Shown here: positions 37,076 through 49,241 of the stretch, one piece after another
Layout: every line of letters begins with the position of its first letter
How positions within the stretch are numbered: position 1 is the stretch's first letter
Notes under the pieces: generated by a model
The model's database searches: none
Seen by the model: only the letters and a program-made list of their open reading frames with translations
Told to the model about the DNA's origin: nothing
Assembly (NCBI RefSeq): GCF_000002075.1
Contig: NW_004797667.1
Span: forward strand, 159,961 to 223,960
Direction of reading: 5' to 3'
Length of the DNA stretch: 64,000 nt
From: Aplysia californica
Taxonomy: Eukaryota > Mollusca > Gastropoda > Aplysiida > Aplysiidae
Made by a program: the position numbers and the translations under genes

Positions 37076-37225
37076 TGCCTAGCCCATTGCTTTAGCTTGA
37101 ATTCCTTCACAGATCTCGCCCACTGAAACATGGCGGACGCCGCTGTCAAATGTGGCCATCGTGCAGCAAGGCGAGAGAGGGGCGTACTGTATCTAGTGCC
37201 TATAGTGTACATCTATGGTATATAC

Positions 37226-37366
37226 CTTCTCCTTCTGTGATCTGAGCAATCTGTGCTGGGGACGCAGACAGTTTGGCTCTCTTAGGAGTTTTTTTCCGTT
37301 TCCTCGGGGGCTGACCCAAATCTCCAAGACCTGGCATTGGCACCATGGAGGGTGGGCCCATGGAGC
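37226..37366 (-). CDS. Zinc-finger gene, exon 6
   Basis: Acceptor TTCCTTAG, donor GAAG|GTATAT; 141 nt, phase 1 in and out. It encodes residues 199-245, Pro/Met-rich and then a basic PRKRKKTPKRAK stretch (about 219-230) that looks like a nuclear localisation signal. Confidence 0.88.
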
Positions 37367-37740
37367 CTAAGGAATATATAATTGTAAATAATAATAATGA
37401 GCTGCCTGCCTGGCTTTAGCACAACAATTTGAGGCTTAAAATTGGGGATAAGTCATGAATGATTGACAAGTCTTACATCTACTCAATTGTCAATAATAAC
37501 ATCAAGAGTCAAGATTGTGAAAAAGCGAACTGTTGTATTTTACTGGATAATAACAACTCTGCTGCATCAAAAACAAGACAATGATGTATGGGTTCCTTTA
37601 AATATCAGCCACAGCCTCTCACTAGCTGTTCATGTCAGTAAAGCAACAGTTTCTACGGAACGTGTATTCTTATTCTTAGTGAGGAAAAAACCCAGAACAC
37701 TTCACAACTTTTACATACATGTATGTTTTACATTTAACAT

Positions 37741-38050
37741 TTTTACATTGGCTACCGGTTAAAGCAAGAACTGATCACAAAAATGCTCTTTTAAACAACG
37801 AGTGCATGTAAATCAAAGCACCACAATATCTTAATGACCTAAAATAGTCATATATACCATCAAGACTTTAAGATCTGCATACGAGAAACTGATGAAAATG
37901 CCCTCAGTAAAGTTCTGAAAAGCTGGGTGGAAAAGTTTTTTCTTCCTATGCCCCAAAAATTTGGAATTCCCTCCCAAAAGACAAGCCTATCACAGCAGAA
38001 GAGTTTAGGAAAAATCTAAAGACACATTTGTTCAACACTATAAAGTTTTG
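37741..38050 (+). mobile_element. LINE ORF2 C-terminal fragment
   Basis: Plus-strand reading gives 'LHWLPVKARTDHKNAL', then after decay 'PQYLNDLK', and finally 'APKIWNSLPKDKPI' with 'EEFRKNLKTHLF' before a TGA. LHWLPV...PxLWNSLP...FKxxLKTHLF is the typical end of CR1/L2/Jockey-type LINE reverse transcriptase proteins. It is a 5'-truncated copy with at least one stop and frame disruption in the middle. It abuts a reverse-oriented SINE. Confidence 0.75.
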
Positions 38051-38465
38051 AATTTTGCCCGCGGGGGGGGGGGAAGAACCCTACTCTTATCGATTTTGAA
38101 CCACCAAGGGATCTTTAAGGTGCGCAACTTGCACACAGGACCTCTGAGACTTTTCGCCCTTATCCGAGAAGGTTAAGTGTAGATAAGGGATGTGGCTGAA
38201 AGACAGCAGTAAGAAAGAGACAAGGAGTAGCCGTAGAAAAGCTGCAGAAAGAGTCAGGAGCCCAGAGGAGGGGGCAAAGGAGGTGATGGGGTGAGGGCGG
38301 AAAGAGGAGACGAAAGTTGATGACAGAACATTGATAGAGAGCAGGAAAGGACGTGAAAGGAAAACATTTTAAATAAGAAAATTTTCTGTCGCTATCTGGA
38401 TTAAAACCAAAACCTATTGAATGAGAGGTGAACACCTTGACCTCTAGACCACAAAAGCCCCCTGC
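38046..38465 (-). mobile_element. tRNA-derived SINE, copy 2
   Basis: Minus-strand homologue of 15911-16373. Head at the right (GGTCTAGAGGTCAAGGTG complement near 38440), body with AAAGATCCCTTGGTGGTTC and ATAAGAGTAGGGTTC blocks. The 3' tail beyond CGGGCAAAATTC is absent, being cut where the LINE fragment ends. Confidence 0.8.
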
Positions 38466-38466
38466 C

Positions 38467-38686
38467 CGTCTGTCTGTCTGTCTGTCTGTACATGCGTGTA
38501 GGTGTGTGTGTGTGTGTGTGTGTGTGCTTGTGTGTGTGTGCATATGTGTGTTTGTGTGCATCTATTTTTTCCTTCCTGTGATAGTTTTGTCCCCAATTTA
38601 TGTAAATTATTGACGTCCTGCACCAAATTATGTATTTGCCGAGTCATAGTGTGTGGATGTATGGGCCAAAGGCCTTTCACATCAAT

Positions 38687-38738
<52 letters not shown>

Positions 38739-38860
38739 GTATGTGTGCGTGCCTGCCTGCGGGCATGTGAGCGTGTGTGTGCGTACACATGTGTATGTGT
38801 GTAAGCACAAAGAGTAAGGTGTAATGAAATGAAGGAGAGACAAGGAGCTAGATCTTTGAT
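38467..38860. repeat. GTCT/TG/CT microsatellite cluster
   Basis: (GTCT)n about 38467-38488, (TG)n about 38502-38560, (CT)n about 38693-38727, and a TGTG/TGCG-rich tract near 38740-38805. Confidence 0.85.
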
Positions 38861-39185
38861 AAGGAAGAAGGAGCAAACCACACCAGAGCGCCCACCAACC
38901 ACAAACTTCTACAGATCATCAGCAGAAGTTACAACAAAAAAACCTTATTTAGATTCTATCTGCATTTGAAACAACAGTATACACGTCTTCAATTTCCTCT
39001 TCCCCTCGTAACAAGAAGCACAAGTGTAGTAACTCACAAATAAGAAGAAAGATCCACCCACTTCCCTTTCTCTATTTACCCAGAGTGAAATAATACTCCT
39101 CCATTAAGCAAAACTTATCCCCCTCCCTGAAACAATAAGTAATTAACAAATATTACGATACTTTTAGTTTAGTTTTAGTAGAGGG

Positions 39186-39462
39186 TCTTACGGCGCTCGC
39201 AACTGCATAAGGTCATATGACCGCAAAGGGGTGAGTGTCAACAGAGAAGTCTTTACAGGGAATCAGACTTATTCTGCTCACCTCTCTAGCTTCAACAACA
39301 CAAAGTCTGCTTCGACTATCAACGCACCCCGGAAATAGCAGGTCACAAGAATGTGATAAACATACAAAAAAAGTAGAGGAAAATGACAATAGGATTAGGA
39401 AAGAAAAAGCAGCAGTTCCCTGTTGTAGATCAGGCACAGTTATGAGCTTGACATGATGAATC
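39186..39462 (-). mobile_element. Retroposon family T, copy 1 (SINE-like tail)
   Basis: Homologous in inverse orientation to 45786-46085: shared blocks include TGCTCACCTCTCTAGC, AAGTCTGCTTCGACT and AATAGCAGGTCACAAGA. Its 3' end (left on this strand) is the CTTACGGCGCTCGCAACTGC tail that also ends the tRNA SINE. The body differs from the SINE, so this is a second family sharing its 3' end. Confidence 0.7.
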
Positions 39463-41152
39463 AGCCGATTTACAATTCTACTGTGCATGAACGAGAAATA
39501 TCCCCCCTTTGGGAATGGCCTAAAGACACTACAGTACAGTCAGTGGCACTGCCACGGGGGGGTGGGGGGTGATACGATACTTTAACAAATCGACTTGAAG
39601 AGACATATATATTGTGCTCAAAGATGTTTAAGGAAATAGAATTTAACAACCTTAGAAAAGGAACAAAAGCCAGAAATAACAAAACTTTCCCTAAATACCC
39701 ACAGCCATACGCATTTCATCAAGCTCAAAATTACTTCAAAAACTATTATATAAGAACACTATTATTATGGGTACGTGTGGTACAAACAAGAGGTTGGAGT
39801 ATCATGCTCATTATCAAAAGGATATAGGATTCCAATTCCTACCAAGCCTTCACATTGACAGAAACAAACAAAAATGTGACTGCCACTTTGTAGGTCGTCC
39901 ACAAAACTGAGAAGTTAATTTATTAAAAGGAAGAAACCAGAAAAACTAGTTATATTGAAGGGACTCCATTTAAAAACATTTACTTTGAAAAATAAGAACT
40001 TTCTAGTCCCCAATCTAAATTTTTTATGACACTCCAAAATACAAGCTAGGCAAATCATGTGCAAGGCTTCCAACGTAGAGACAAAGCCGCATTTTGAAAA
40101 ACTCTATAAAATTAACTAGAAAAAACACTTTAGAATAGGCCTACCAATAACAAGTTGGTTATTTTTTTTTCAAATACAAATCAGGGACACCCAACATTAT
40201 AACATGAAATTACTTGACAACAAACAAAATAACATCAAGCAGGACTGTTTTTTGTGTAGTGTTTACAGTGCTTCCACCAGCTGAAGCTGAAAAGTAAGGA
40301 AAATTCTGCCGGGGTCTGAAATTTAGTGCTTTTAGAGGGTTAAAAATGGCATTTGGGAGCCTGTTTTTATAATTTATTTCATCACGGCCCTTATCGCATT
40401 CCCGCGCCGTAGAATCTTCGCATTGATAATTTCTCTAGATCTAGACAATAAATCTGCAAATAAGTTTCTATCTGACAGTAATTTTCTGCCTAAAATCACA
40501 AGTCAATTTACTTGATCAATGCGAATATTTTCCACCCGCGGCAACAGTCCTAAGATAGACAGATGGAATGAGTGAAAGATAGAAAGGATGAAATTGGCAC
40601 ATAAAGTTCGCCTCATTTTGATCAGTCTGCAGGTTAAAATGTACTGCCGACCAACCCGCAATGAACGCATGGGGCATAGCAGAATATAATGGCCCATCCT
40701 AGGAAATGCACAATCTGGCAGGTCTCTATAACATTAACTTATTGTCAAGAGAATTACCGTAAATATCCGTAGCTTATACAAAACGATACAAAGGCGACTA
40801 CGAATCTTTTACTACGGAATTTCAGTAGATATCTAGTCCTACGCTGTCGCAGTTTTTTTACGGAGGGAGTTGATAATGAGGGAGGAACAAGTACGGAACT
40901 GGCAGAAAGTACAGATTTCCTTAAAAATATGGAAGAGCGGAAGCACTGCGTTGACGATATAGTTATGATCACAGTGAAATTGCCGAATCCAAAACAGTCA
41001 CTGGAAATTCAGGACAGTTGGCAAGCCTGAAGTAAATCATAATTTATACAAAACAATTCCTTCCAGCAGACCCAAATCCGGTTTTCTGGGACCCTACTGG
41101 GATCAGGGTCCACAAAGAAGTAATATCAAACAAAGGCACGTGCAGTGCATAC
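39463..41152. other. Intron of zinc-finger gene, no other feature
   Basis: AT-rich intronic DNA. No exon with matching splice phase and no paired repeat recognised. Confidence 0.4.
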
Positions 41153-41249
41153 CTGAAAATGAACTGTAATGCTGGTAAATCCCGCTCGGCTGACTGCTGT
41201 TGAAGCTGCTGGAATTTGCCTGCTCTCTAAGCCTTTGTAGGAGCTGAAC
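41153..41249 (-). CDS. Zinc-finger gene, exon 5
   Basis: Acceptor CTGTCCCCAG, donor TTTTCAG|GTATGC; 97 nt, phase 0 in, phase 1 out. It encodes residues 167-198 (VQLLQRLREQANSSSFNSS and so on), a short possible helix followed by Ser-rich sequence. Confidence 0.85.
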
Positions 41250-41910
41250 CTGGGGACAGTCATGACCGTAAAAGTAATTCAACTGATATTACTGCCACTT
41301 TGTATGTCGTCTACAAAACTGCGAAGTTTATTTATTATTATTGTTTAAGAAGAAACAGTAAATGCAGGTAGAAAAGATGACACAAAAGAAAGACTCAAAA
41401 GAATAACAATTACGATCATTTAAGAGGCAGAATATCGGGGCCAACTAAGGTAGGGTGGAGTACAACATCCCTGTGAAAAGATTGAGACACTTAACAAAAT
41501 AAACTTCCCCAAGTGAGAACTGACCTCAAGTCTTCAGTATACAACAGCTAAGAGCCCAAACAGTACACCATGGGCGCTGGTAAAGAAACAGTGATTACCC
41601 TGCTCATGGCTGTTTGGAAGACTTTAGTAGTAGGGTAGACATATTTGTGCTTCAAGCGTATGAATTTCATCTTCGTTCATGGACAGATCGTTACAATTTT
41701 AGGTGAAATCCATCAGCCCGTGATTCCTTTTTAACAAATTTACTGAAAACACCTTGGCGTGAGAGACATACCTCATCCCAAGAAGAGCTTCAGTGCATTT
41801 GTAGGTGGAAGAACATGACTTTAGTACAAAAAGGGCTCAAAAGACAGGCTGGGATATGTGAGCCACAGCAAAAATGTGATTTTTTTATTTTTTATGAACT
41901 TAGTAGTAGA

Positions 41911-42304
41911 AAAGGCGTGGCGGCCAAAGCCTACTCTTATCGAATTTGAACCACCAAGGAATTTTTAACAAGCGGAACTTGCACACAGGACCTTCGAGAT
42001 TTTTCCCCCTTATCCGAGAAGGCTATGTTTTAGATCTTACCTAAGATACCAGAGGTGTGACTGAAAGACAACAGTAAGAAGGAGCCAAGGAATAGAAGTA
42101 GAAAGAGTCAGGAGTCCAAAGGACGAGGCAAAGGTGGGGAGGGGGGGGGGGGGGGGGGGGGGGCAGAAAGTGGAGGCAAAAGCAGACAACAGCATAGTTA
42201 GAGAAAATTTTAGAGAAAAATATTTTCCGTCACTGTCAGGATTTAAACCCAGGACCTACTGAATGAGAGGCAAACACCGTAACCTCTAGACCACAAGAGC
42301 CACC
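41911..42304 (-). mobile_element. tRNA-derived SINE, copy 3
   Basis: Minus-strand copy with the head at the right (CTCTAGACCACAAGAGCC near 42284) and 'AAGCCTACTCTTATCG' near the left. A poly-G run (42137-42163) is expanded inside it. Confidence 0.82.
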
Positions 42305-42434
42305 AGGCAGAGAGAAACAAAAAACTATTTTGTTAATTATACAAATACACTAAAAAGGAACATTCCAATACAATTTGCACACCCTTCAAGGCTAATTTAT
42401 TATTGTCCAGTACACAGAACTGACAATGGTGATG

Positions 42435-42435
<1 letters not shown>

Positions 42436-42484
<49 letters not shown>
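42436..42484. repeat. (AAT)n microsatellite
   Basis: About 16 uninterrupted AAT units in an intron. Confidence 0.95.
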
Positions 42485-42485
<1 letters not shown>

Positions 42486-42606
42486 TAGTGATAATGATAA
42501 TAGTATTTTTATTTTTTTATTTTATTAGTAACAACAATAATAATCGCCATCATAAACATAATCATCACCAAGTCACAACATGACAAAATAGCAAACTACA
42601 ACTTAC

Positions 42607-42793
42607 CTTTTCTTCCACACTGCAGTCACCTCCAATCTGTGTCACTCCAAGGCATGTAACTTCATCGCTCTCACTCATAGATGAGTTCTTGCTGCCTTCA
42701 CTTCCATCTCCCATGTTGCTGCTCGTGTTGGCACTGTTGGCATTGTAAGTCATACCAACAGGAATAAAGTCTTCATTTTCTGTTTTCACACCA
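42607..42793 (-). CDS. Zinc-finger gene, exon 4
   Basis: Acceptor GGTTCACAG, donor GAAAAG|GTAAGT; 187 nt, phase 2 in, phase 0 out. It encodes residues 104-166 (GVKTENEDFIPVGMTYNANS and onward), with VKTE a possible sumoylation-type motif. It is rich in Ser/Asn/Glu and is probably a disordered linker. Confidence 0.87.
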
Positions 42794-44022
42794 CTGTGAA
42801 CCCGTAAATAAGACAATTCACAGCACTTCATAATGTTGTCAAGCCTTAGCTAACTGTTGCCTCGTTCTTTCCCAATCATAAGTAAACAAAATGGGTGCAC
42901 TAAAACTGCAAGTTGAGTGTGCATGCAGGCCCAAGCATAGCAAATAAATAAGTGTGTTTATGTGGGCGAGTCTTTGCTAGTATGCCATCCTGTGCATTAA
43001 TCCATTCAGTGCTGAGCCCTAGTTATGAACTCCCCTCCCATACAAGTCAGTTTTAATACAAGTGATTGGGTCCACTCAGGAATATAACTATACAACAAAA
43101 GCTATTTAACCAGTCCCTAAAAAATGCATTCTTTTTAACTAATTGCTATGAACTGTCTAACAATGTAATCCAACACAGTGACAACCTTGATCACGTCAAC
43201 TTGAACGCCAACAACAGCTGCGACAAAGGATGAAAATGTGTAGTCCTGGTTGTTTGCCTCACTGCCGCAATCTCCACCATCTTCACTTTAGGAGCATATG
43301 ATATCCTCCCAAAGTCTGAATCAAGTATGATATCCGCCACTTCACCCTCTTATCATTTCTTGGGAGTTGCATACTTAAACAATCTCGTAGTGACATAAGA
43401 CAACAAAAAGTCATACATAATTCATAAAACCATTCACATGCCGCTTGCTGTTCAAAGACTCTATCTAGGTCTAAAGACAAAGAGGTACAATGAAAGAATA
43501 CTTGTCAATTATACGTAGGACGAGGGCCTTTCTTGTGAGAATTCTTATTGATCGCGCTGAATGATTAAAGCACAAACCAAAATTCCTATTTATTATTCTT
43601 TGAAAATGATAAGTTTCTCAAAATAATTATTTCTACAATGTCAGATCTTCACTATATTTGGCTTTCTTTCGTCCAATGTGTTAACAAGTCACTTTTTATT
43701 GCGCCTGATATATCGATGATGTCAGAAGCAAAGTGGCCCCATTCTAAATATTACGTTTTTCAGCTTTTAATTCAGGGGATGGGGGGGTAAATGTCGCTTA
43801 AACCAAGACAGAAAAGAAAAGCATCAAAATACCTCTCAATCTCTATTAAACAATTCAAGTGAAGACATAGTATCAGATATTTAGGAGGGGGGGGGGGGGG
43901 GGTCTCCTCTTTAGACAACATCAGGAATTGGCCACTTTGAGACTAATGTAACAGGCATGCAAAGATGCAGCTGGTCACCAAAAAAAAATATAATAAATAT
44001 ATTTTTAGTCCTCTGAACTCAC
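42794..44022. other. Intron, no other feature
   Basis: AT-rich intronic sequence with a poly-G run near 43888-43902. No paired repeat recognised. Confidence 0.45.
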
Positions 44023-44139
44023 GCCTGCTGTTGTGATTGAAAGTGCTGCAGCATCTGCTGCTGAGTCATTTGAGATGCATTCAGAGCTCCTCCGTTCTGT
44101 GCCATGCCTGGTTTTATAGGGTGGACAAGTTTCACACAA
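44023..44139 (-). CDS. Zinc-finger gene, exon 3
   Basis: Acceptor GTTTCTTTCAG, donor CAGGC|GTGAGT; 117 nt, phase 2 in and out. It encodes residues 65-103, CVKLVHPIKPGMAQNGG then a Gln-rich run (QMTQQQMLQHFQSQQQ). Another frame is also open here, but only this one agrees in phase with both neighbouring exons. Confidence 0.85.
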
Positions 44140-44974
44140 CTGAAAGAAACAGCAACCTGTGAGCATACAAGTGGAGGAAATATATATATAAAATAGCATG
44201 CAAAAATACTACTTGAATGACTATAGTTTGATGTGCACTTACACGCCAAGAGCGCAAAAGCATACCTCAAATGACGTACTACTGCCTGCTTGACAGCTTC
44301 ACACAAAATTAGATCAACTGCTGAGCTCGGAGCACACAAGTGCTCTATGTATAATGGAATAGGTAAAAGTGTTGAGATGAATAGCCTTAAACCAATCTAG
44401 GGGCATGATGTCATCATATTCAAGGTCAAAATCTGTATGAGGAATTTATAGCATCAGAATATCAGAATAACATAGCCGAGCCAAAGTTTTATTTTCTACT
44501 CTGATCGTACAAAATCACGCTTTTCTCTGTCTCCCTCTCTCTCTCTATCACTCACTCTTCCCGTGTTCATGGTTTTAGAAACAATTTTCCATGTGTATTA
44601 TATGTATATTATAATTATGAACCTTTGCCAGAATCTGAGCATTTTATTGTGTGAGACGCAGTATTGTTTTGTCCTCCATGTAGAAAACATATTTATATAT
44701 CTAAATCTATTTGGTTGATAAAAATATAAATATAATCTATATAAATATATATAAATATATAAAATAAAAATAAAAATATTTTGCTTGTGTTGATTATTTC
44801 ATGTATGATTTATATCTTTGAAATGACGAAATGTAGCCATTTTGCTGCTATTTTTGCACATTTCAGTATGTCGCCTGAAAACAGCAATGCAATTACTTCC
44901 AAACACGCATTACCATATATGGTGTCTTTAATTAAAACTTTACTAGTACTGAGTGGAAGTTTGTTTTTTTTTTG

Positions 44975-45459
44975 TAAGTCTTTTACAGCGCTCGCAACTA
45001 AATAAAGTCATATGAGCGTGCGGGGCGCATTAAACATTTTTCAGTTTGGTAAAAATTTTGAATTTTGCCCGGGTGGCGCAAAAAGCCTACTCTTTATCGA
45101 TTTTAGGACCACCAAAGGATCTTTAACAAGTACAACTTGCACATGAGACCTCCAAGATTTTTCGCCCTTATCCGAGAAGGCTAGTGCTAGACCTTACCTT
45201 ACCATGAGATCAAGGGTGTGGCTAAAACACAGCAGTAAGAACAGCAAAGGAGTAGCAACAGAAAGGCAGCAGTAAGAGTCAGGAGCCCAGAGGAAGGGGC
45301 AGTGAGTGGAAACGAAAACAGACGACAGAACAAGGCTAGAGAGCAGGAAAGGAGAAAGGAGAAAATTTTAGAAGAAAACTTTCTGTCACTGTCAGGTTTT
45401 GAACGCAGGACCTACTGAATGAGAGGTGAAAACCTTATCGTCTAGACCATGAGAGTCCC
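44975..45459 (-). mobile_element. tRNA-derived SINE, copy 4 with tail
   Basis: Minus-strand copy. The 3' tail at the left (TTTTACAGCGCTCGCAACTA) is followed by the CGGGCAAAATTC, ATAAGAGTAGGC and AAAGATCC blocks and the tRNA-like head at the right. Together with copy 1 it defines the family's full length (about 460-485 bases). Confidence 0.85.
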
Positions 45460-45785
45460 GTTGAGTGTAAAACCCATCGTATTTCGGGCATACACTTCAT
45501 CAGGCTTCACAATGTTCCTCAACTGCAATCTTCAAATGTGTCAGAGGCTCATTACTGTTGTCATCATACAGAATTTTTATGAAGTACACTTTAATTTAAT
45601 TGACTATCTGACGCTCATAACATGATGATGTCAAAGTTTCATTCACGGACATAAAGCATGTTTCTGGAAATGACCCCATCGAACAAATATTCTTCAGGAG
45701 GAAACCTTTTGTGCGATTTCAGCTGTAGTAATTGACTTTTGTTGCTCAAAGCTTGTCTAGACTTCATAAGATTTCTCAATGTCAT

Positions 45786-46085
45786 GCTCATACTGTGCCA
45801 TAACAACATAGGAGGAACTGCTGCTTTTCCTTTCCTCATCCTTACTGTCTTCATTTGGTCCTCTACTTCTTTTGTATGTTTGTCACTCTCTTGTGATCTG
45901 CTATTTTGCGGGGTGCCTTGAAAGTCGAAGCAGACTTTGTGCTGTTGAGGCTAGAGAGGTGAGCAGAGTAAGCCTGATTCCCCATGTGATTTAGACTTCT
46001 CTGTTGATATCCACCCCTTGGCACTCATATGAACCTTATAATGCAGTTGCGAGTGCTGTAAAACCTTACTAAAACTAAAACAATC
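45786..46085 (+). mobile_element. Retroposon family T, copy 2 (SINE-like tail)
   Basis: Plus-strand counterpart of 39186-39462, ending in GAACCTTATAATGCAGTTGC and ACTAAAACTAAAAC. The tail is shared with the tRNA SINE. The body has no tRNA-like boxes and no recognised protein. It could be the 3' UTR of the partner LINE. Confidence 0.7.
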
Positions 46086-46852
46086 AAAACCATTTACTAA
46101 AACAAAAACAAATCGAATCAGTGGTGCTTCAAAAGAAAAGTTGAAAAAGATAACTATTTGGGTCAGGCTCAAAACTGTTATATAAAACATCACACAATTG
46201 GATGGGAATTATTTTTTCGTTTTTAAAGACTTGATACTGGCATAAACAGTAGTAGAGATACTAACTTTAAACAGATGGTATAGTTCAAATATCATCATCA
46301 TTAGTACAGATTTCCGGTCATCATATTTATATATGCACATATCCGAATTTCAAACTGACCATCAAACATCCACATTTTAAAGAAAAAATATTCATTTTGC
46401 TGCTGTAATTGTACATAATTATGAAATGAAGTAGTTTTTAATTTTTGACCACTGTGACACTTTTAGGAGTGTCAGGTTCTGGCGACGGCTCAAATATAGG
46501 ATGAAATTAATACAAATAAAAGTTCATCCATAAATGACCTTGAAGTGTTTTACAATGTTTCACAACAAATCCAAAATTGAACTAGAATATTTACATGGAC
46601 AACTATTGGTAACCCTGTTCTGCTGGCTCTCTCTCTGTATTCCTCTTCCTCCCCTACACATACCCCCCTCCCCCCTCCACAAACACACACACACACACAC
46701 ACACACTCATACACACACGCTCTGTCTCTCCCTCACTCACTCTCTCCTCTCAGTTAAAAAGCACAAACTCATTACATCGATTAACACTAAGAAAGAGCAA
46801 TCGAGTACCTTCTGGCAAAGAAAAAAGACGGTATAAATAACTGAAAGGACTT

Positions 46853-47005
46853 CTGCGCCTAACCGGCTATAAGACGCCTCATTTCAAGGCTGTGCGCCGA
46901 AGTGTCATAGACAAAGCAGTTAAATGCAGAACAAACCATTTGTAATTTGCAGCACACTTCTTGTCATTCTATAATCGGCTACATGCAAAGTAAAACTAAC
47001 ATACA
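46853..47005 (+). repeat. Dispersed repeat E, copy 1
   Basis: Begins CTGCGCCTAACCGGCTATAA and ends near GTAAAACTAACAT. About 150 bases repeat in direct orientation at 49242-49391. Class unknown; the paired CCGGCTATAAG / CTATAACCGGC motifs near the two ends are weakly inverted. Confidence 0.85.
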
Positions 47006-47270
47006 TCTGTATCAGGGAATTAAGGATCATGAAATACACGTCAAACTACAGATGGAATGAAATATGAAATATGCTAGTACACTGCATGACTTTCATTGTT
47101 GTACCCACAATGCGTTTTCTTTTCTATTAAAAAATATGTATATCATCAGTGTTATTCATAAACCAGCTACACACAAAATTTCAATTTTTGTTTTATTTGC
47201 TTAATGAAAAGTTTAAAAAACCCATAATACCAGTCCCCAATAAATATGAGGTTTGAAACAAATCCAGAAA

Positions 47271-47745
47271 TATGCGAGGCATCATGGTAAAATCAGGCGC
47301 TCATCAAAATTTAAAAAATCAAAGAAATCTGCATTTTTATGGACTTTGGGCAATTTTTTTTTTAAATATTTTTTTTGGCTCAACATCTTAATTAATGTCC
47401 ATTAAAAAATACATTCATATGGATTTTACTGAAAAACATTGATCAAAGGCACAAAAGATGAAAATTTGCATTTTCCAAGGACTCCCAAGCTTTGGTAGTC
47501 ACCAAATTTTGTAAGCCATTTTCTTGCTAATAAGTAAAATTAACAAGAAAATGGCTTACAAAATTTGGTGAAACCAAACAAACACCATCTCCTTCAATTG
47601 CAAATATCTCCACCCTCATTCAAGATAGATATGTAATTTTTTTCAATGAAAGCAAGACAAATGAACAAGCTTTATGATGATACCAATAACCCCATGTGCC
47701 CAAAAATTGACGAGCGCCTGATTTCACCACGTCGTGACACATATG
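47271..47745. mobile_element. MITE, 'GTGGTGAAATCAGGCGC' family, copy c
   Basis: The left end ATCATGGTAAAATCAGGCGC and right end GCGCCTGATTTCACCACG are inverted. A nested internal inverted repeat (CCAAATTTTGTAAGCCATTT near 47502 against AAATGGCTTACAAAATTTGG near 47552) forms a strong hairpin at the centre. The interior matches copy a. Confidence 0.85.
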
Positions 47746-48224
47746 TTTTAATTGAGAAGTTCCTAAAGAGTAAAAAGGGTCATGACGAAATCAGCCCTGT
47801 ACATAAGTGCTTCGGTAACAGCAAGCCGTCTTGACACGTGTCGAAACTCGTGAAATCCACAGCTTGTACTGTAGGCTTCCTGGGAAGCCAAGAATATTTC
47901 TGAGTGTTCTAAGGTCTACTAATTGTGAAAGTACATAGAGAGCATGCTATAGAGCTTGGATATAATGTGCTTTATAAATACACTTATTTTTATAGAAAGG
48001 GTGGTGCTAGGAAACAACCTCCGCTAGCATCATCTATGATTTACAACTGGTAAAGAAAAGCCTGAAATCAATTCACCGAATGGAAGTAAAACGCTTCCGA
48101 AATCTTTGTCAAGTTTGTTACACAGTTCTGCCATGTTAATGATAATTTTTTTTTTCAGTCAATGCTGGTGCTAGTTCTTTTCAAATTCGACTTTCTTGAT
48201 TTTCTGGCCAAAGTTTGAGGATAC

Positions 48225-48440
48225 ATGATGGATCCCTCATCTGGAGGAAAATGCCTGGTGAAGCCGAGTCTAGCAAAGACATGGAACATTGTCAAAAAGA
48301 CATTGAAGAAAGCTGTGGACAATGCCGACTGCATTCCAGCAGAATACCCACGATTCACCTGGCAAGGAGCCAGGGCCATCATCCTCAATTGCACTTCACC
48401 CCAGTGTCTTGCACATTTCACTTTCAGAAATGATCAATGA
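48225..48440 (+). other. Unrecognised small open frame in intron
   Basis: 71 codons starting MMDPSSGGKCLVKPSLAKTW, preceded by a T-rich CAG acceptor-like site near 48160. It is not simple-sequence derived and has a mixed, protein-like composition (WQGARAIILNCTSPQC). I recognise no family, and it may be an element remnant antisense to the zinc-finger gene. Confidence 0.2.
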
Positions 48441-49241
48441 TCGTTTTAAAAATGACAATGATTTTTTAAAATGTCCATTTATACTGTTGCCAGAAGATTC
48501 CTACAGCTATATAAAGCAATAACGGACAAGTGTTGGGCATACGATTGAAAGGAGCCGACAGACATATTTGGTGTCCTGTGTGCATAAGGAATGAATTTTT
48601 GTGACATTGCTAGATTTTGTTTGAATTTTTGAAAATGCATAGAGGTCATGATCAACAGTTCTAGTAAAAAAATTGATGACCTGACACACTGGGATATTTT
48701 GCATAGTACAGCTAAATTCCCACACTGTCACAGCATAATTATACGGTATAGGCCCCAACCTCTTGAATAACCTATAGTGTTGCCAGGGGCAGAAAAACCT
48801 ATACCATTTCACATTTTCAACTACTGAAACCACTTCCATGTCTCCAAGCACTGGTCACATAATGTCAAATATTAGGGCAAGACAGCTGCTAGAGTGTCAA
48901 TTTTAAAGTTCCCATTATGAAAAGACAACAAACATTCAAACCCATGCTTCCGGTAACCAGGCTTACAAAAAACTATTAATATTAATAATAATAGATAGCA
49001 TTTGTATAGCGCAAGTCCCCATTCAACAGCAAGCTCTATTAGGCTCAATTTACTAACAAAGGTCAAACCAAAGCAATGAACTTGTCATCTTAAAGCTTTT
49101 TACAGGAATAGACCAGGTTAAGATCGAACCCAATTCTAACTATTCGGTCAGCTCAGAGATTTAAAAAAAATATCAAGTTTAAATACCATAGCTTGCCATC
49201 AGCCACGTAGAACTATGCTCATAGCGAATAATGGCACGCAG

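Noticed and set aside
37120-37145. AAACATGGCGGACGCC as a YY1-type promoter element
   Set aside because: A single motif with no CpG-rich context or start of transcription evidence, lying inside an intron.
44005-44199. Alternative frame over zinc-finger exon 3 (CETCPPYKTRHGTERRSSEC)
   Set aside because: It is out of phase with both neighbouring exons, whereas the Gln-rich frame fits both.
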